From an uncultured Lachnospiraceae bacterium (GTDB lineage Bacteria; Bacillota; Clostridia; Lachnospirales; Lachnospiraceae), in contig CAKRRJ010000046.1 of NCBI GenBank assembly GCA_934394615.1, positions 1-18,674 on the forward strand: DNA of 18,674 nucleotides, written 5' to 3'. The translations under genes and the position numbers were made by a program. Numbering within the stretch: position 1 is the first letter of the stretch; each line of letters starts with the position of its first letter. The notes beneath the pieces were generated by a model, which saw nothing but the letters and a program-made list of their open reading frames with translations, made no database searches and had not been told where the DNA came from. Shown here piece after piece: positions 7,774 through 15,139 of this stretch.

Positions 7774-7786
7774 CTGCTGTTCATGC
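7737..7786 (+). promoter_or_regulatory. Three GTTCATGC direct repeats at 21-bp period: probable LytTR operator
   Basis: GTTCATGC occurs at 7737-7744, 7758-7765 and 7779-7786, start to start exactly 21 bp, two helical turns. The last two extend to the 12-mer TGCTGTTCATGC. The core fits the known LytTR half-site pattern GTTNA plus a pyrimidine-rich flank, and the spacing matches the direct-repeat sites of YpdB and AgrA. The last repeat ends 8 bp before the -35 of the transporter promoter. Confidence 0.75.
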
Positions 7787-7794
7787 AAAATCTA

Positions 7795-7823
7795 TTCCCG
7801 AATTGTATTTATTGGTGTACAAT
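7795..7823 (+). promoter_or_regulatory. Activator-type promoter of the CstA gene
   Basis: A -10 TACAAT (7818-7823) is preceded at exactly 17 bp by TTCCCG (7795-7800), a poor -35. The weak -35 beside three LytTR-like repeats suggests that transcription depends on the phosphorylated regulator. Confidence 0.6.
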
Positions 7824-7878
7824 AAGCCCGTCTGAAAGGAATGGTTCAGCAATTTATACAAAATGAGGAGGGATTTGT

Positions 7879-9318
7879 ATGTTAAGTTTCATCATTTGTC
7901 TGGCCTTGCTGATCGGCGGCTACTTTGTTTACGGCAATTTTGTCAATAACATTTTCAGCCCGGACGACCGCGAGACTCCGGCAGTCCGGATCAATGACGG
8001 TGTGGACTATGTGGTCATGCCGCAGTGGAAACTGTTTCTGATCCAGCTGTTAAACATTGCCGGCCTGGGACCGATCTTCGGTGCCCTGCAGGGAGCACTC
8101 TGGGGCCCGGTGGTATTCTTATGGATCACCTTTGGTACGATCTTTGCAGGAGGCGTGCACGATTTCTTCTCCGGCATGATGTCCGAGCGAAATGATGGCG
8201 CGTCGATTTCCGAGGTATGCGGCATTTATCTGGGACACCTGATGCAGAATGTGATGCGTGTGTTCAGCGTTGTGCTTCTGGTCATGGTTGGTACGGTATT
8301 TGCTGTCGGACCGGCAGGCCTGATCGTAACACTGTTTGGCAACAGCGGTGTAAGCGGCCTGCTCACCAACAAGGAGTTCTGGCTGTGGATCATACTGGCT
8401 TATTACTTTATCGCAACGTTTATTTCCATTGATAAGATCATCGGTAAGGTATATCCGATTTTTGGTATCTGCCTGATCATCATGGCACTGGGTGTTGCTT
8501 TTGGTATCTTCACCAAACCGGAATATGTGATCCCGGAAATCTGGGCAAACTTCCGGAACATGCACCCAAGCGCAACACCGGTATGGAGCTTCATGTTCAT
8601 CACCGTGGCCTGCGGCGCGATCTCCGGTTTCCACGCAACCCAGTCTCCGCTGATGGCACGCTGCATGAAATCTGAGAAACAGGGCCATTTCGTATTTTAT
8701 GGTGCTATGGTCTGTGAAGGTGTGATCGCTCTGATCTGGGCTGCAGCAGGATGTTCCCTGTACGAAGTTACCGGCGGCCTGAATACCGGCCTTGCAGAGA
8801 TTATGAAAAACGGACAGTCCGCAGCAATCTACGATGTATGTAAGAAGACCATGGGCGGCATTGGTATTGCCCTGGCAATGCTTGGCGTTATCGCCTGCCC
8901 GATCACTTCCGGTGATACCGCATTCCGAAGTGCCCGCCTGACTCTGGCAGACTGGTTTAAGATCGACCAGAAGGCATGGAAGAACAGACTGCTTCTGTGT
9001 GTTCCGCTGTTAGGTGTTGGCGCCATTGTCGGACATATGGATTACAGCATCGTCTGGAGATATTTCAGCTGGACCAACCAGACCCTGGCTATGATCGTTC
9101 TGTGGACCGCGTCCATGTATCTGTATAAAGCAAAGAAGAACTACTGGATCACCGCGGTTCCGGCCACCTTCATGAGTGCCGTATCCATGACCTATTTCTT
9201 CTGTGCATCCGAGTGCTTAAACCTTGGCACTGCAGTGGCTTATCCGGTTGGTATCGTTCTGGCTGTCGTATTCCTTGGAATCTTCATCCATGCGACCAGA
9301 AAACAGCAGACCGCATAA
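7879..9318 (+). CDS. cstA: CstA-family carbon starvation transporter, probable pyruvate carrier
   Basis: The 479-residue polytopic membrane protein is of the CstA family (E. coli relatives CstA and BtsT import peptides or pyruvate with protons). Conserved blocks are visible: the N-terminal FVYGNFV, DGVDYVVMPQWKLF, then GLGPIFGALQGALWGP and GGVHDFFSGMMSERNDGASI, all typical of the family core, followed by repeated hydrophobic helices to the C-terminus. It is shorter than the about 700-residue enterobacterial forms, as usual for Firmicute members that lack the C-terminal extension. GAGGAGGG lies just before the ATG. Its position behind the LytS/LytTR pair and behind LytTR-like repeats argues that it is the regulated target, as BtsT is for BtsSR. 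Substrate pyruvate is inferred by analogy. Confidence 0.92.
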   Translation: MLSFIICLALLIGGYFVYGNFVNNIFSPDDRETPAVRINDGVDYVVMPQWKLFLIQLLNIAGLGPIFGALQGALWGPVVFLWITFGTIFAGGVHDFFSGMMSERNDGASISEVCGIYLGHLMQNVMRVFSVVLLVMVGTVFAVGPAGLIVTLFGNSGVSGLLTNKEFWLWIILAYYFIATFISIDKIIGKVYPIFGICLIIMALGVAFGIFTKPEYVIPEIWANFRNMHPSATPVWSFMFITVACGAISGFHATQSPLMARCMKSEKQGHFVFYGAMVCEGVIALIWAAAGCSLYEVTGGLNTGLAEIMKNGQSAAIYDVCKKTMGGIGIALAMLGVIACPITSGDTAFRSARLTLADWFKIDQKAWKNRLLLCVPLLGVGAIVGHMDYSIVWRYFSWTNQTLAMIVLWTASMYLYKAKKNYWITAVPATFMSAVSMTYFFCASECLNLGTAVAYPVGIVLAVVFLGIFIHATRKQQTA

Positions 9319-9404
9319 AGATGTATTGAATGAGAATGTTCTGCCCGCCGTGTGTTGAACTGGCAGCGGCAGAGAGAAAATCAGGAGAGGGAGGCGTATC
9401 CATC

Positions 9405-10415
9405 ATGTTGTGGAAGCCAAAAAAACTTGGAACGAAAGAACTGACAGAGCAGGAGCTGGCAGCAGATAAAAAAAGCTGCAGAAAGATCGGTCCCTGCGGG
9501 ATCGGAAAAAAAGCACTGTATTTAAACAGATTTTACATCGACCGCTGCTACTATGTTCCGGTGGAATCCGTCTCCCGTGTGTTTAAACGTGTGGCCATGA
9601 GCAAGGGCGGATTCAGCGGAAAAGGACTGTTTGCCACGATCCCGTATCTGATCGTTGTTTACGACAACGGCCAGGAAAAACAGTGCAACTTTAAATATGA
9701 GGATCAGGTGGATCTGTTCCTGGCCTGCGTTCAGCAGGAATTTCCGGAGATAAAGACCGTCAGCGAAGCGGCGGAAAAACGTCTGGAAGAGGCAGAAAGA
9801 GACAGGAAACAGAAAACGGAAATACCGCTTGAAGGCGTGGCTCTCAAAGAGGTGGAGCGGCTGGAATGCGCGAAAGAGTATCTGGAAAAGCAGCCTCTTC
9901 TCTTTGCGGAGTTTTCCAACGCAGCCCGGAAAAAACGGACCTATGAGCAGACAAAGCCTTACTATAAATGGGGCGCGCTTCTCTTTACCGTACTTGGTCT
10001 GGCCGCGCTGGGGTTTGGCTTGGTTTCCCTGAAAACCCAGGCACCCTTTGCGGTCTGGTTTGTCCTGTTTGGCATAGCCGGTATCTTTCTTTTCTCTGGC
10101 GCCAATGTGATGCCGACCAGCAAAAATAACAGAAAGGCGATCGAGAAGCGCCTGGAAACAGCGGAGAAACAGGTAGAAGCATGCAGAGACCACTGTCCGG
10201 GAGGGCTTGCGGTTCCATGCCGTTATCTGCATCCGGTTACCATTGCACGCATGATCCGGATGATCCGGGAAGGACGTGCGGCAAATGAAAAAGAGGCACT
10301 GGAACAGGTAAAAAAAGATTTGAAGCAGCTGAATGCCAGTGTGCAGGTATCTCAGGAAGAGTATGATGAGGTCATGGCGGTGAAACCGTTGTTCCTGATT
10401 CATAATTATGAATAA
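9405..10415 (+). CDS. Two-TM protein of unknown function
   Basis: I do not recognise this 336-residue protein. The N-terminal part (about 35-115) alternates short strands, including NRFYIDRCYYVPVESVSRVF and LIVVYDNGQEKQCNFKYED, and could be a PH-like or similar beta domain. Residues 120-180 are charged and helical, two adjacent membrane helices lie at about 189-208 and 214-234, and the last 100 residues are again charged with coiled-coil character. The soluble parts are probably on the cytoplasmic side, linked by a short hairpin. ATG 9405 has AGGGAGG at 9388-9394; the earlier in-frame ATG at 9330 lacks a ribosome site. It begins 86 bases after the CstA gene on the same strand and ends at a strong terminator, so it may share the LytTR-controlled transcript. 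Confidence 0.75.
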   Translation: MLWKPKKLGTKELTEQELAADKKSCRKIGPCGIGKKALYLNRFYIDRCYYVPVESVSRVFKRVAMSKGGFSGKGLFATIPYLIVVYDNGQEKQCNFKYEDQVDLFLACVQQEFPEIKTVSEAAEKRLEEAERDRKQKTEIPLEGVALKEVERLECAKEYLEKQPLLFAEFSNAARKKRTYEQTKPYYKWGALLFTVLGLAALGFGLVSLKTQAPFAVWFVLFGIAGIFLFSGANVMPTSKNNRKAIEKRLETAEKQVEACRDHCPGGLAVPCRYLHPVTIARMIRMIREGRAANEKEALEQVKKDLKQLNASVQVSQEEYDEVMAVKPLFLIHNYE

Positions 10416-10426
10416 GATAACGAATG

Positions 10427-10467
10427 AAAGACGCAGAGCGGAATTTCCAGATTCCATCTGCGTCTTT
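10427..10467 (+). terminator. Rho-independent terminator
   Basis: Arms AAAGACGCAGA (10427-10437) and TCTGCGTCTTT (10457-10467) pair perfectly; an inner GGAAT/ATTCC helix (10440-10444 with 10451-10455) extends the stem. TTTTCGTTCTATT follows. It closes the unit ending with the two-TM protein. Confidence 0.85.
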
Positions 10468-10520
10468 TCGTTCTATTAGAAAACGATAGATGTTGATTTT
10501 ACAGGATAGGCAAAAAGTAA

Positions 10521-10549
10521 TTGACAGACAATAACTAAAAAGTTATAAT
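10521..10549 (+). promoter_or_regulatory. Strong sigma-A promoter of the marR-DUF554 operon
   Basis: Consensus TTGACA (10521-10526) and TATAAT (10544-10549) are separated by exactly 17 bp. An inverted repeat ATAACT-AAAA-AGTTAT (10531-10546) fills the spacer and enters the -10, so a bound repressor would block polymerase. Confidence 0.85.
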
Positions 10550-10556
10550 CGAAACT

Positions 10557-10570
10557 GTTTGAATTCAAAC
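10557..10570. promoter_or_regulatory. Perfect palindrome at the transcription start: probable MarR operator
   Basis: GTTTGAATTCAAAC is a 14-bp perfect palindrome covering the expected +1 region. MarR proteins commonly bind such sites to repress their own operon. Together with the inverted repeat in the spacer it suggests autoregulation through two sites. Confidence 0.6.
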
Positions 10571-10595
10571 TATAATGCAAAAGGGGAAAATTACA

Positions 10596-11018
10596 ATGAA
10601 AGACACATTACATTACCTGCTTATGGCGAATCAGATGCTGGTTCAGCGGCAGCTTTTAGACCAGCTGAGAGACACAGACCTTACCATTGGACAGCCGAAG
10701 GTGCTTGATTATCTGGCAGATCACGATGGAAGCAGCCAGAAAGAGATCGCGAAGGGATGCTTTTTGGAGGCTGGTTCCCTGACTTCAATCTTAAACCGGA
10801 TGGAGGCCAGGGGGCTGGTCGAGCGCAGAATGCTGCATGGGAACCGGCGTACCTGGTATATTTTTCTGACGGAAGAGGGAAAACGATGCCGGGATCTGGT
10901 GCAGGATGTGTTTGCCAACATTGAGCAGCAGGCAATGAATGGAATTTCTGAGGAGGAATTTGGTGCTTTCATGGAAACGTATAAAAAAATTTATGAAAAT
11001 CTAAAGAAAAAAGAGTAG
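10596..11018 (+). CDS. MarR-family transcriptional regulator
   Basis: The 140-residue winged-helix protein has a central HTH (about 45-75) with KEIAKGCFLEAGSLTSILNRMEARGLVER, the wing LHGNRRTWYIFLTEEG, and flanking helices for dimerisation. ATG 10596 is preferred over 10575 because AAGGGG sits nine bases before it and the earlier ATG overlaps that site. MarR proteins are usually repressors released by small phenolic, oxidant or drug-like ligands; the ligand is unknown here. The neighbouring DUF554 gene starts 12 bases downstream and is the obvious regulated partner. The consensus promoter with palindromes around the -10 and +1 fits negative autoregulation. Confidence 0.9.
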   Translation: MKDTLHYLLMANQMLVQRQLLDQLRDTDLTIGQPKVLDYLADHDGSSQKEIAKGCFLEAGSLTSILNRMEARGLVERRMLHGNRRTWYIFLTEEGKRCRDLVQDVFANIEQQAMNGISEEEFGAFMETYKKIYENLKKKE

Positions 11019-11030
11019 GAGTGTCAGTAT

Positions 11031-11762
11031 ATGCCAATTGGAGTTTTCATCAATGCGTTGTCAATTGTACTGGGAGGGCTGATCGGCCTGGTTGTGGAGG
11101 ACCGGCTGGATCTGGACTTTAAGGAAAATCTGAATATGGTTTTTGGTGTCTGTGCCATGGGAATGGGAATCAGTTCGGTAATGTTAATGAAAAACATGCC
11201 GGCTGTGATTTTTGCTGTGGTGATCGGAACCGCGCTGGGACTGGCGCTGCATCTGGGAGACCGCATCAGGCAGGGAGCCGGCATGATGCAGCGGGCAGCC
11301 TCTCTTGTGATAAAAAAGAAAAATACATCCATTTCCGAAGAAGAGTTTATGGCGACCCTTGTGACCGTGATTGTGCTATTTTGCGCGAGCGGTACCGGAA
11401 TCTACGGTTCCATGGTGGCTGGAATGACCGGGGATCACAGCATTCTGATCGCGAAATCGGTGCTGGATCTGTTTACCGCCCTGATCTTTGCGTGTATGCT
11501 GGGAGGTGTTGTGTCCATGATCGCGATTCCGCAGATGATCATTTTCCTGGCCCTGTTTTTTGGAGCCGGACTCATCTATCCGCTCACGACTCCGGAGATG
11601 ATCGATGATTTTAAGGCAGCAGGAGGCTTTGTCATGCTGGCAACGGCATTTCGCATGATGAAGGTGAAGCAGTTTCCGACGGCCGATATGATCCCGGCTA
11701 TGGTGCTGGTATTCCCGGCAAGCTGGATCTGGAGTACTTACATTCTCCCGCTGGTCAGCTGA
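11031..11762 (+). CDS. DUF554 family membrane protein (YdfK/YqgA-like)
   Basis: The 243-residue integral membrane protein has about six or seven hydrophobic helices. The opening GVFINALSIVLGGLIGL and the following FGVCAMGMGISSVMLMKNM and VIGTALGLALHLGDRI are typical of DUF554. The molecular function is not established; a transport role is often assumed. A GGAG ribosome site overlaps the end of the MarR gene, so both are translated from one message. No terminator follows immediately. The pairing with a MarR regulator hints at a stress- or metabolite-responsive membrane function, by inference only. Confidence 0.88.
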   Translation: MPIGVFINALSIVLGGLIGLVVEDRLDLDFKENLNMVFGVCAMGMGISSVMLMKNMPAVIFAVVIGTALGLALHLGDRIRQGAGMMQRAASLVIKKKNTSISEEEFMATLVTVIVLFCASGTGIYGSMVAGMTGDHSILIAKSVLDLFTALIFACMLGGVVSMIAIPQMIIFLALFFGAGLIYPLTTPEMIDDFKAAGGFVMLATAFRMMKVKQFPTADMIPAMVLVFPASWIWSTYILPLVS

Positions 11763-11766
11763 CCTG

Positions 11767-11780
11767 TGACAATTCTGTCA
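11767..11780. promoter_or_regulatory. Short inverted repeat upstream of the IclR-gene promoter
   Basis: TGACA-ATTC-TGTCA lies immediately upstream of the -35 box. It could be an operator of the IclR regulator or another factor; five-base arms alone are weak evidence. Confidence 0.35.
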
Positions 11781-11785
11781 ATAGC

Positions 11786-11814
11786 TTGACTTCTATTCCC
11801 ATATTCAGTAAAAT
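11786..11814 (+). promoter_or_regulatory. Promoter of the IclR-KDG operon
   Basis: TTGACT (11786-11791) and TAAAAT (11809-11814) are separated by 17 bp. The start would be near 11821, giving a leader of about 115 bases before the IclR ATG in which I see no riboswitch. Confidence 0.65.
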
Positions 11815-11936
11815 ATCGGTATGTGTGAAACGGATCTGTATGACTGCGGCTTCAGCAACGTGCGAACAGCAGCCATGCGGAGCATTTCCGGCAGAGTGAG
11901 GCTGGCTTAGACGTGGCAGAAAGGTGTGGAACATTT

Positions 11937-12698
11937 ATGAAATTAAACCGTACAACCCAGAGGACGATTCAGATCCTGGAGATCATTTCCCAGAAGCAGG
12001 AGGGGGCATCCCTGGACGAGTTGTGCGACTGCCTGGATCTTCCAAAAACCAGCGCGTATGACATTGTGACCACCCTGGAAGCGCTCGGCATGGTACATGC
12101 GGACTGGGGGCAGAAGAAGCGCTACACGATCGGGCTTACGGCTTACCGCATTGGTGTAAATTACACAAGCCATTTAAACATTATGGATGTGATCGAGCCA
12201 GAATTAAAAACGTTTGCCCATGAGGTGGGAAGAACCGTATTTTTCGGGGTTCGGTCGGACTGTGAAGTTGTGTATATCTGTAAGTCGGAGCCGGAAACTC
12301 CGGTCATTACAACGGCGGCCGTGGGAAGCCGCGTTCCAATGCACTGCACCTCCCTCGGAAAAGCGATTCTTGCCTACAGCGAGCCGGAAATCCAGCAGCA
12401 GCTTTTCAAGCGCATGAATTTCGAGAAAAAGACAGAGCGAACCATTACGGACCCGGCACTTTTTATGGAAGAACTGGAACAGGTGCGGGAGCAGGGGTAT
12501 GCCCTGGATGCCCGTGAGATGGAAGAACATGCGGAGTGCGTGGGCGCGCCGGTCTTTGGAGCAGATGGAAACCTTGTCGGTGCCATCAGTATTTCCACGC
12601 TGTACCGGGACGCTGTAAATTATGAGGAACTGGGGCAGATTGTTTCCGGAAAAGCAAAGCAGCTTTCGGAAATGCTGGGATACATCCGGAGAAAATAA
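11937..12698 (+). CDS. IclR-family regulator of KDG catabolism (KdgR-like)
   Basis: The 253-residue protein has an N-terminal winged helix (about 1-65; SLDELCDCLDLPKTSAYDIVTTLEALGMV) and an IclR effector domain with GSRVPMHCTSLGKAILAYS and EMEEHAECVGAPVF followed by GNLVGAISIS. IclR proteins sense small organic acids or sugar acids. KdgR members bind 2-keto-3-deoxygluconate, and KDG aldolase and kinase genes follow directly here, so KDG or its phosphate is the likely effector. ATG 11937 is chosen because AGAAAGGTG precedes it; an in-frame GTG at 11913 lacks a site. Thirty bases separate it from the aldolase gene, so it sits first in the operon it probably controls. Confidence 0.88.
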   Translation: MKLNRTTQRTIQILEIISQKQEGASLDELCDCLDLPKTSAYDIVTTLEALGMVHADWGQKKRYTIGLTAYRIGVNYTSHLNIMDVIEPELKTFAHEVGRTVFFGVRSDCEVVYICKSEPETPVITTAAVGSRVPMHCTSLGKAILAYSEPEIQQQLFKRMNFEKKTERTITDPALFMEELEQVREQGYALDAREMEEHAECVGAPVFGADGNLVGAISISTLYRDAVNYEELGQIVSGKAKQLSEMLGYIRRK

Positions 12699-12728
12699 AA
12701 GGTTCAGGAGAAGGAGACGAGAACGGAG

Positions 12729-13388
12729 ATGCGAAAAGAGCAGGTTTTATCCAGAATGCGCGAAGATTATCTGATCGCGGTGATCCGCGCGAAAAATCTG
12801 GAACAAGGGGAGAAAATTGTTGAGGCCGTGATTGAGGGCGGTATTTATTTTATTGAGGTTACCATGACCATGGACGAGGGAAATCCAATCGAATTTATTT
12901 CTGCCATGGCGAAAAAGTACCGCGATGACGACCGGATCGTCATCGGAGCGGGGACCGTGCTGGATCCGGAAACAGCAAGAATGGCAATCCTGGCCGGGGC
13001 AAATTATGTGGTGAGCCCGGGGCTGAACCTCGATACCATCAAACTCTGTAACCGCTACCGCGTACCGATGCTGCCGGGCGTTATGACCCCGACCGAAGCC
13101 ATTTCCGCGCTGGAGGCAGGCTGCGACGTGATTAAGCTCTTTCCGGGCAATATTCTTGGACCGGCGGCCATAAGCACGTTTAAGGGACCGCTCCCACAGG
13201 GCGAGTTTATGCCGTCCGGCGGCGTGGATGTCGATAACGTAGACAAGTGGGTTAAGGCCGGCGCTTACGCAGTCGGAACCGGAAGCAGCCTCACAAAGGG
13301 CGCGAAGACCGGCGATTTCGCGGCGGTAACAGCTAAGGCGAAAGAGTTTGTGGCAGCCGTGGCAGCAGCGCGCGGCAGGGCAGTCTAA
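12729..13388 (+). CDS. eda: 2-dehydro-3-deoxy-phosphogluconate aldolase (KDPG/KHG aldolase)
   Basis: The 219-residue class I aldolase cleaves KDPG to pyruvate and glyceraldehyde 3-phosphate. The TIM-barrel residues are visible: Arg20 in AVIRA, the general base Glu43 in FIEVT, GAGTVLDPETA and the Schiff-base Lys136 in DVIKLFPG, plus the phosphate-binding PSGGVD near 162-167 and GTGSSL. Length and motifs are normal. A GGAG ribosome site precedes the ATG. Together with the kinase downstream it completes KDG to central metabolites, the shared end of hexuronate, pectin and related sugar-acid breakdown. KHG (2-keto-4-hydroxyglutarate) can also be a substrate in this family. Confidence 0.93.
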   Translation: MRKEQVLSRMREDYLIAVIRAKNLEQGEKIVEAVIEGGIYFIEVTMTMDEGNPIEFISAMAKKYRDDDRIVIGAGTVLDPETARMAILAGANYVVSPGLNLDTIKLCNRYRVPMLPGVMTPTEAISALEAGCDVIKLFPGNILGPAAISTFKGPLPQGEFMPSGGVDVDNVDKWVKAGAYAVGTGSSLTKGAKTGDFAAVTAKAKEFVAAVAAARGRAV

Positions 13389-13480
13389 GCAGCTGCAGAC
13401 CGGATGTAGGAAAAACTGCCGGTGCGGACAGAAATCTGGACAGCCAGAAACATGACGGAGACAAGACGGAGGAATATGAC

Positions 13481-14512
13481 ATGGCAAAAATCGTGACCAT
13501 GGGGGAGATTATGCTCAGATTATCGACCCCGGGCAATGAAAAGTTTATTCAGGCAGATGAATTTGATATCAATTATGGCGGAAGTGAGGCGAATGTGGCA
13601 GTTTCGCTGGCTAATTACGGATATGACACGGAGTTTGTGACCGCGATCCCGGACAATCCAATCGGTGACTGCGCGATCGCGGCTGTGCGTAAATATAACG
13701 TAGGCACAAAGTTTATCTCCCGCAGCGGTGACCGTCTTGGCATTTATTATCTGGAACCTGGTTCTTCTGTGCGCCCGTCCAACATTGTGTATGACCGGGC
13801 CGGATCTTCCATTGCCTGCGCGACACCGGACCTGTTCGACTTCGACGCGATTTTCGCGGATGCGGACTGGTTCCATTTTACCGGCATCACCCCGGCACTT
13901 TCCGACCGCGCGGCAAAGCTGACCGAGGAGGCATTAAAGGCAGCGAAGGCTCATGGTCTTACCGTGTCGGTAGACTTAAACTTCCGCAAAAAACTCTGGT
14001 CCCAGGAGAAAGCAAGAGAAGTCATGACGAACCTTATGCAGTATGTCGATGTCTGCATTGGAAACGAGGAGGACGCGGAGAAGGTGCTGGGCTTTAAACC
14101 GGAGGGTTCTGACGTAACTTCCGGCAATCTGGAACTGGCCGGTTATATGAACATTTTCAGCCAGATGGCAGACCGATTCGGCTTCCGCTACATCGCAAGT
14201 TCCCTGCGCGAGAGCCACAGCGCGTCCCATAATGGCTGGTCCGCCTGCATCATGGACGGAAAGACGAAGGAATTTTACCATTCCGAGAAGTACACGATCG
14301 CGCCGATCGTGGACCGCGTAGGCGGCGGAGACGCGTTTACTTCCGGTCTGATCTGCAGCTTTTTAGATGGAAAAGACATGAAGGCCGCTCTGGAATTTGG
14401 AACGGCGGCTGCGGCATTAAAACACACCATTCCGGGTGATTTCAACCTGGTGACCCGGGCAGAGGTGGAGAAGCTTGCCGGAGGAGACAGCTCCGGAAGA
14501 GTGCAGCGCTGA
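13481..14512 (+). CDS. kdgK: 2-keto-3-deoxygluconate kinase (PfkB/ribokinase family)
   Basis: The 343-residue cytosolic kinase phosphorylates KDG to KDPG with ATP. PfkB marks include the N-terminal MGEIMLRL, substrate-binding NYGGSEANVA (31-40), the VDLNFRKKLW block (164-173; this DxNxR signature is common in KDG kinases), the NEED segment near 195, and the C-terminal anion-hole and base GGGDAF with Asp284. A GGAGGAAT ribosome site lies just before the ATG. It follows the aldolase by 92 bases and ends at a long bidirectional hairpin, closing the operon. The assignment to KDG rather than another sugar rests on the neighbouring aldolase and IclR regulator. Confidence 0.9.
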   Translation: MAKIVTMGEIMLRLSTPGNEKFIQADEFDINYGGSEANVAVSLANYGYDTEFVTAIPDNPIGDCAIAAVRKYNVGTKFISRSGDRLGIYYLEPGSSVRPSNIVYDRAGSSIACATPDLFDFDAIFADADWFHFTGITPALSDRAAKLTEEALKAAKAHGLTVSVDLNFRKKLWSQEKAREVMTNLMQYVDVCIGNEEDAEKVLGFKPEGSDVTSGNLELAGYMNIFSQMADRFGFRYIASSLRESHSASHNGWSACIMDGKTKEFYHSEKYTIAPIVDRVGGGDAFTSGLICSFLDGKDMKAALEFGTAAAALKHTIPGDFNLVTRAEVEKLAGGDSSGRVQR

Positions 14513-14538
14513 GACACAATCACGATATTTGAAAATTG

Positions 14539-14589
14539 AAAAAACCATCCGTTTGCGTGCGAATGATGCATGCAGATGGATGGTTTTTT
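14539..14589. terminator. Very long bidirectional terminator hairpin
   Basis: Arms 14539-14560 and 14568-14589 pair over 22 bp with two G-U pairs around the 7-base loop GAATGAT. The outer ends are AAAAAACCATCC and GGATGGTTTTTT, so either strand produces a stem followed by a U-run. It ends both kdgK and the convergent DUF5684 gene, whose stop lies six bases beyond the right arm. Confidence 0.92.
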
Positions 14590-14594
14590 GATTT

Positions 14595-15020
14595 TTATTG
14601 CGGTCCGATATATTCATCTCCGCTGAATCCGAGAATCAGTTTAAAGATCGGGTTTAAGAAAACAAGTCCGACAGTAAAGCCGGTGCCGTGGCCAAATGCT
14701 TTTGCCAGCTTGTTTAAAGCGATGATGTTCACGACGGAGATACCAAGCAGAATGATGGAACCGAGCGCGGAGATCATGCCGTCAAAAGAGTTTAACAGGC
14801 CGCCGATGATGCTGCCGAATAATACAAACCAGTAAAAGTTTGTGTCCCAGGTAAATTTGTACTGGGTGTAGGTGTTGTAGAACGGGATGATTGCCTTCCA
14901 GCCAGGTTCCCCGGCTTTCTCAAAGATCTGCCAGTACGCGACAACCTGGAGCACATACCATCCGATGATCAGAATGAAAATCGTTCCGAGGCTGGCTAAT
15001 ATCAATCCTGTGTAAGCCAT
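14595..15020 (-). CDS. DUF5684 family small membrane protein
   Basis: The 141-residue protein has about four hydrophobic segments and the conserved WKAIIPFYNTYTQYKFTW motif that marks the DUF5684 (signal-peptidase-like) family. No catalytic residues are evident and the role is unknown. ATG 15020 is chosen because GAGGGA lies six bases upstream on the minus strand; an in-frame ATG at 15053 would sit in the promoter. The gene is alone and has its own consensus promoter, back to back with the secreted cell-wall-binding protein, so a role at the envelope is plausible but unproven. Confidence 0.85.
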   Translation of the reverse strand: MAYTGLILASLGTIFILIIGWYVLQVVAYWQIFEKAGEPGWKAIIPFYNTYTQYKFTWDTNFYWFVLFGSIIGGLLNSFDGMISALGSIILLGISVVNIIALNKLAKAFGHGTGFTVGLVFLNPIFKLILGFSGDEYIGPQ

Positions 15021-15055
15021 AGTAAATCCCTCACTTTCCCCTTTTGTATACACTC

Positions 15056-15084
15056 AGTATAAGTTGCGTTAAGAAAATAGTCAA
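15056..15084 (-). promoter_or_regulatory. Promoter of the DUF5684 gene
   Basis: On the minus strand TTGACT (15079-15084) and TATACT (15056-15061) are separated by 17 bp, with the ATG about 36 bases beyond the -10. This is a strong sigma-A fit. Confidence 0.8.
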
Positions 15085-15139
15085 TAAAATAAACATTTTT
15101 TCTGAAAGATTACGGTTCTTTACGGTTTTATTACTTCCA

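Noticed and set aside
7832..7849. Inverted repeat CTGAA-N8-TTCAG in the CstA leader
   Set aside because: Five-base arms only, and it does not fit the CcpA cre consensus because the central CG is missing.
11826..11842. Possible cre site TGTGAAACGGATC downstream of the IclR promoter
   Set aside because: Aligned to the cre consensus it misses key positions in every register.
12747..13487. Long reverse-strand ORF opposite the aldolase gene
   Set aside because: It is the shadow of a well-conserved aldolase with all catalytic residues, and its composition is not that of a real protein.
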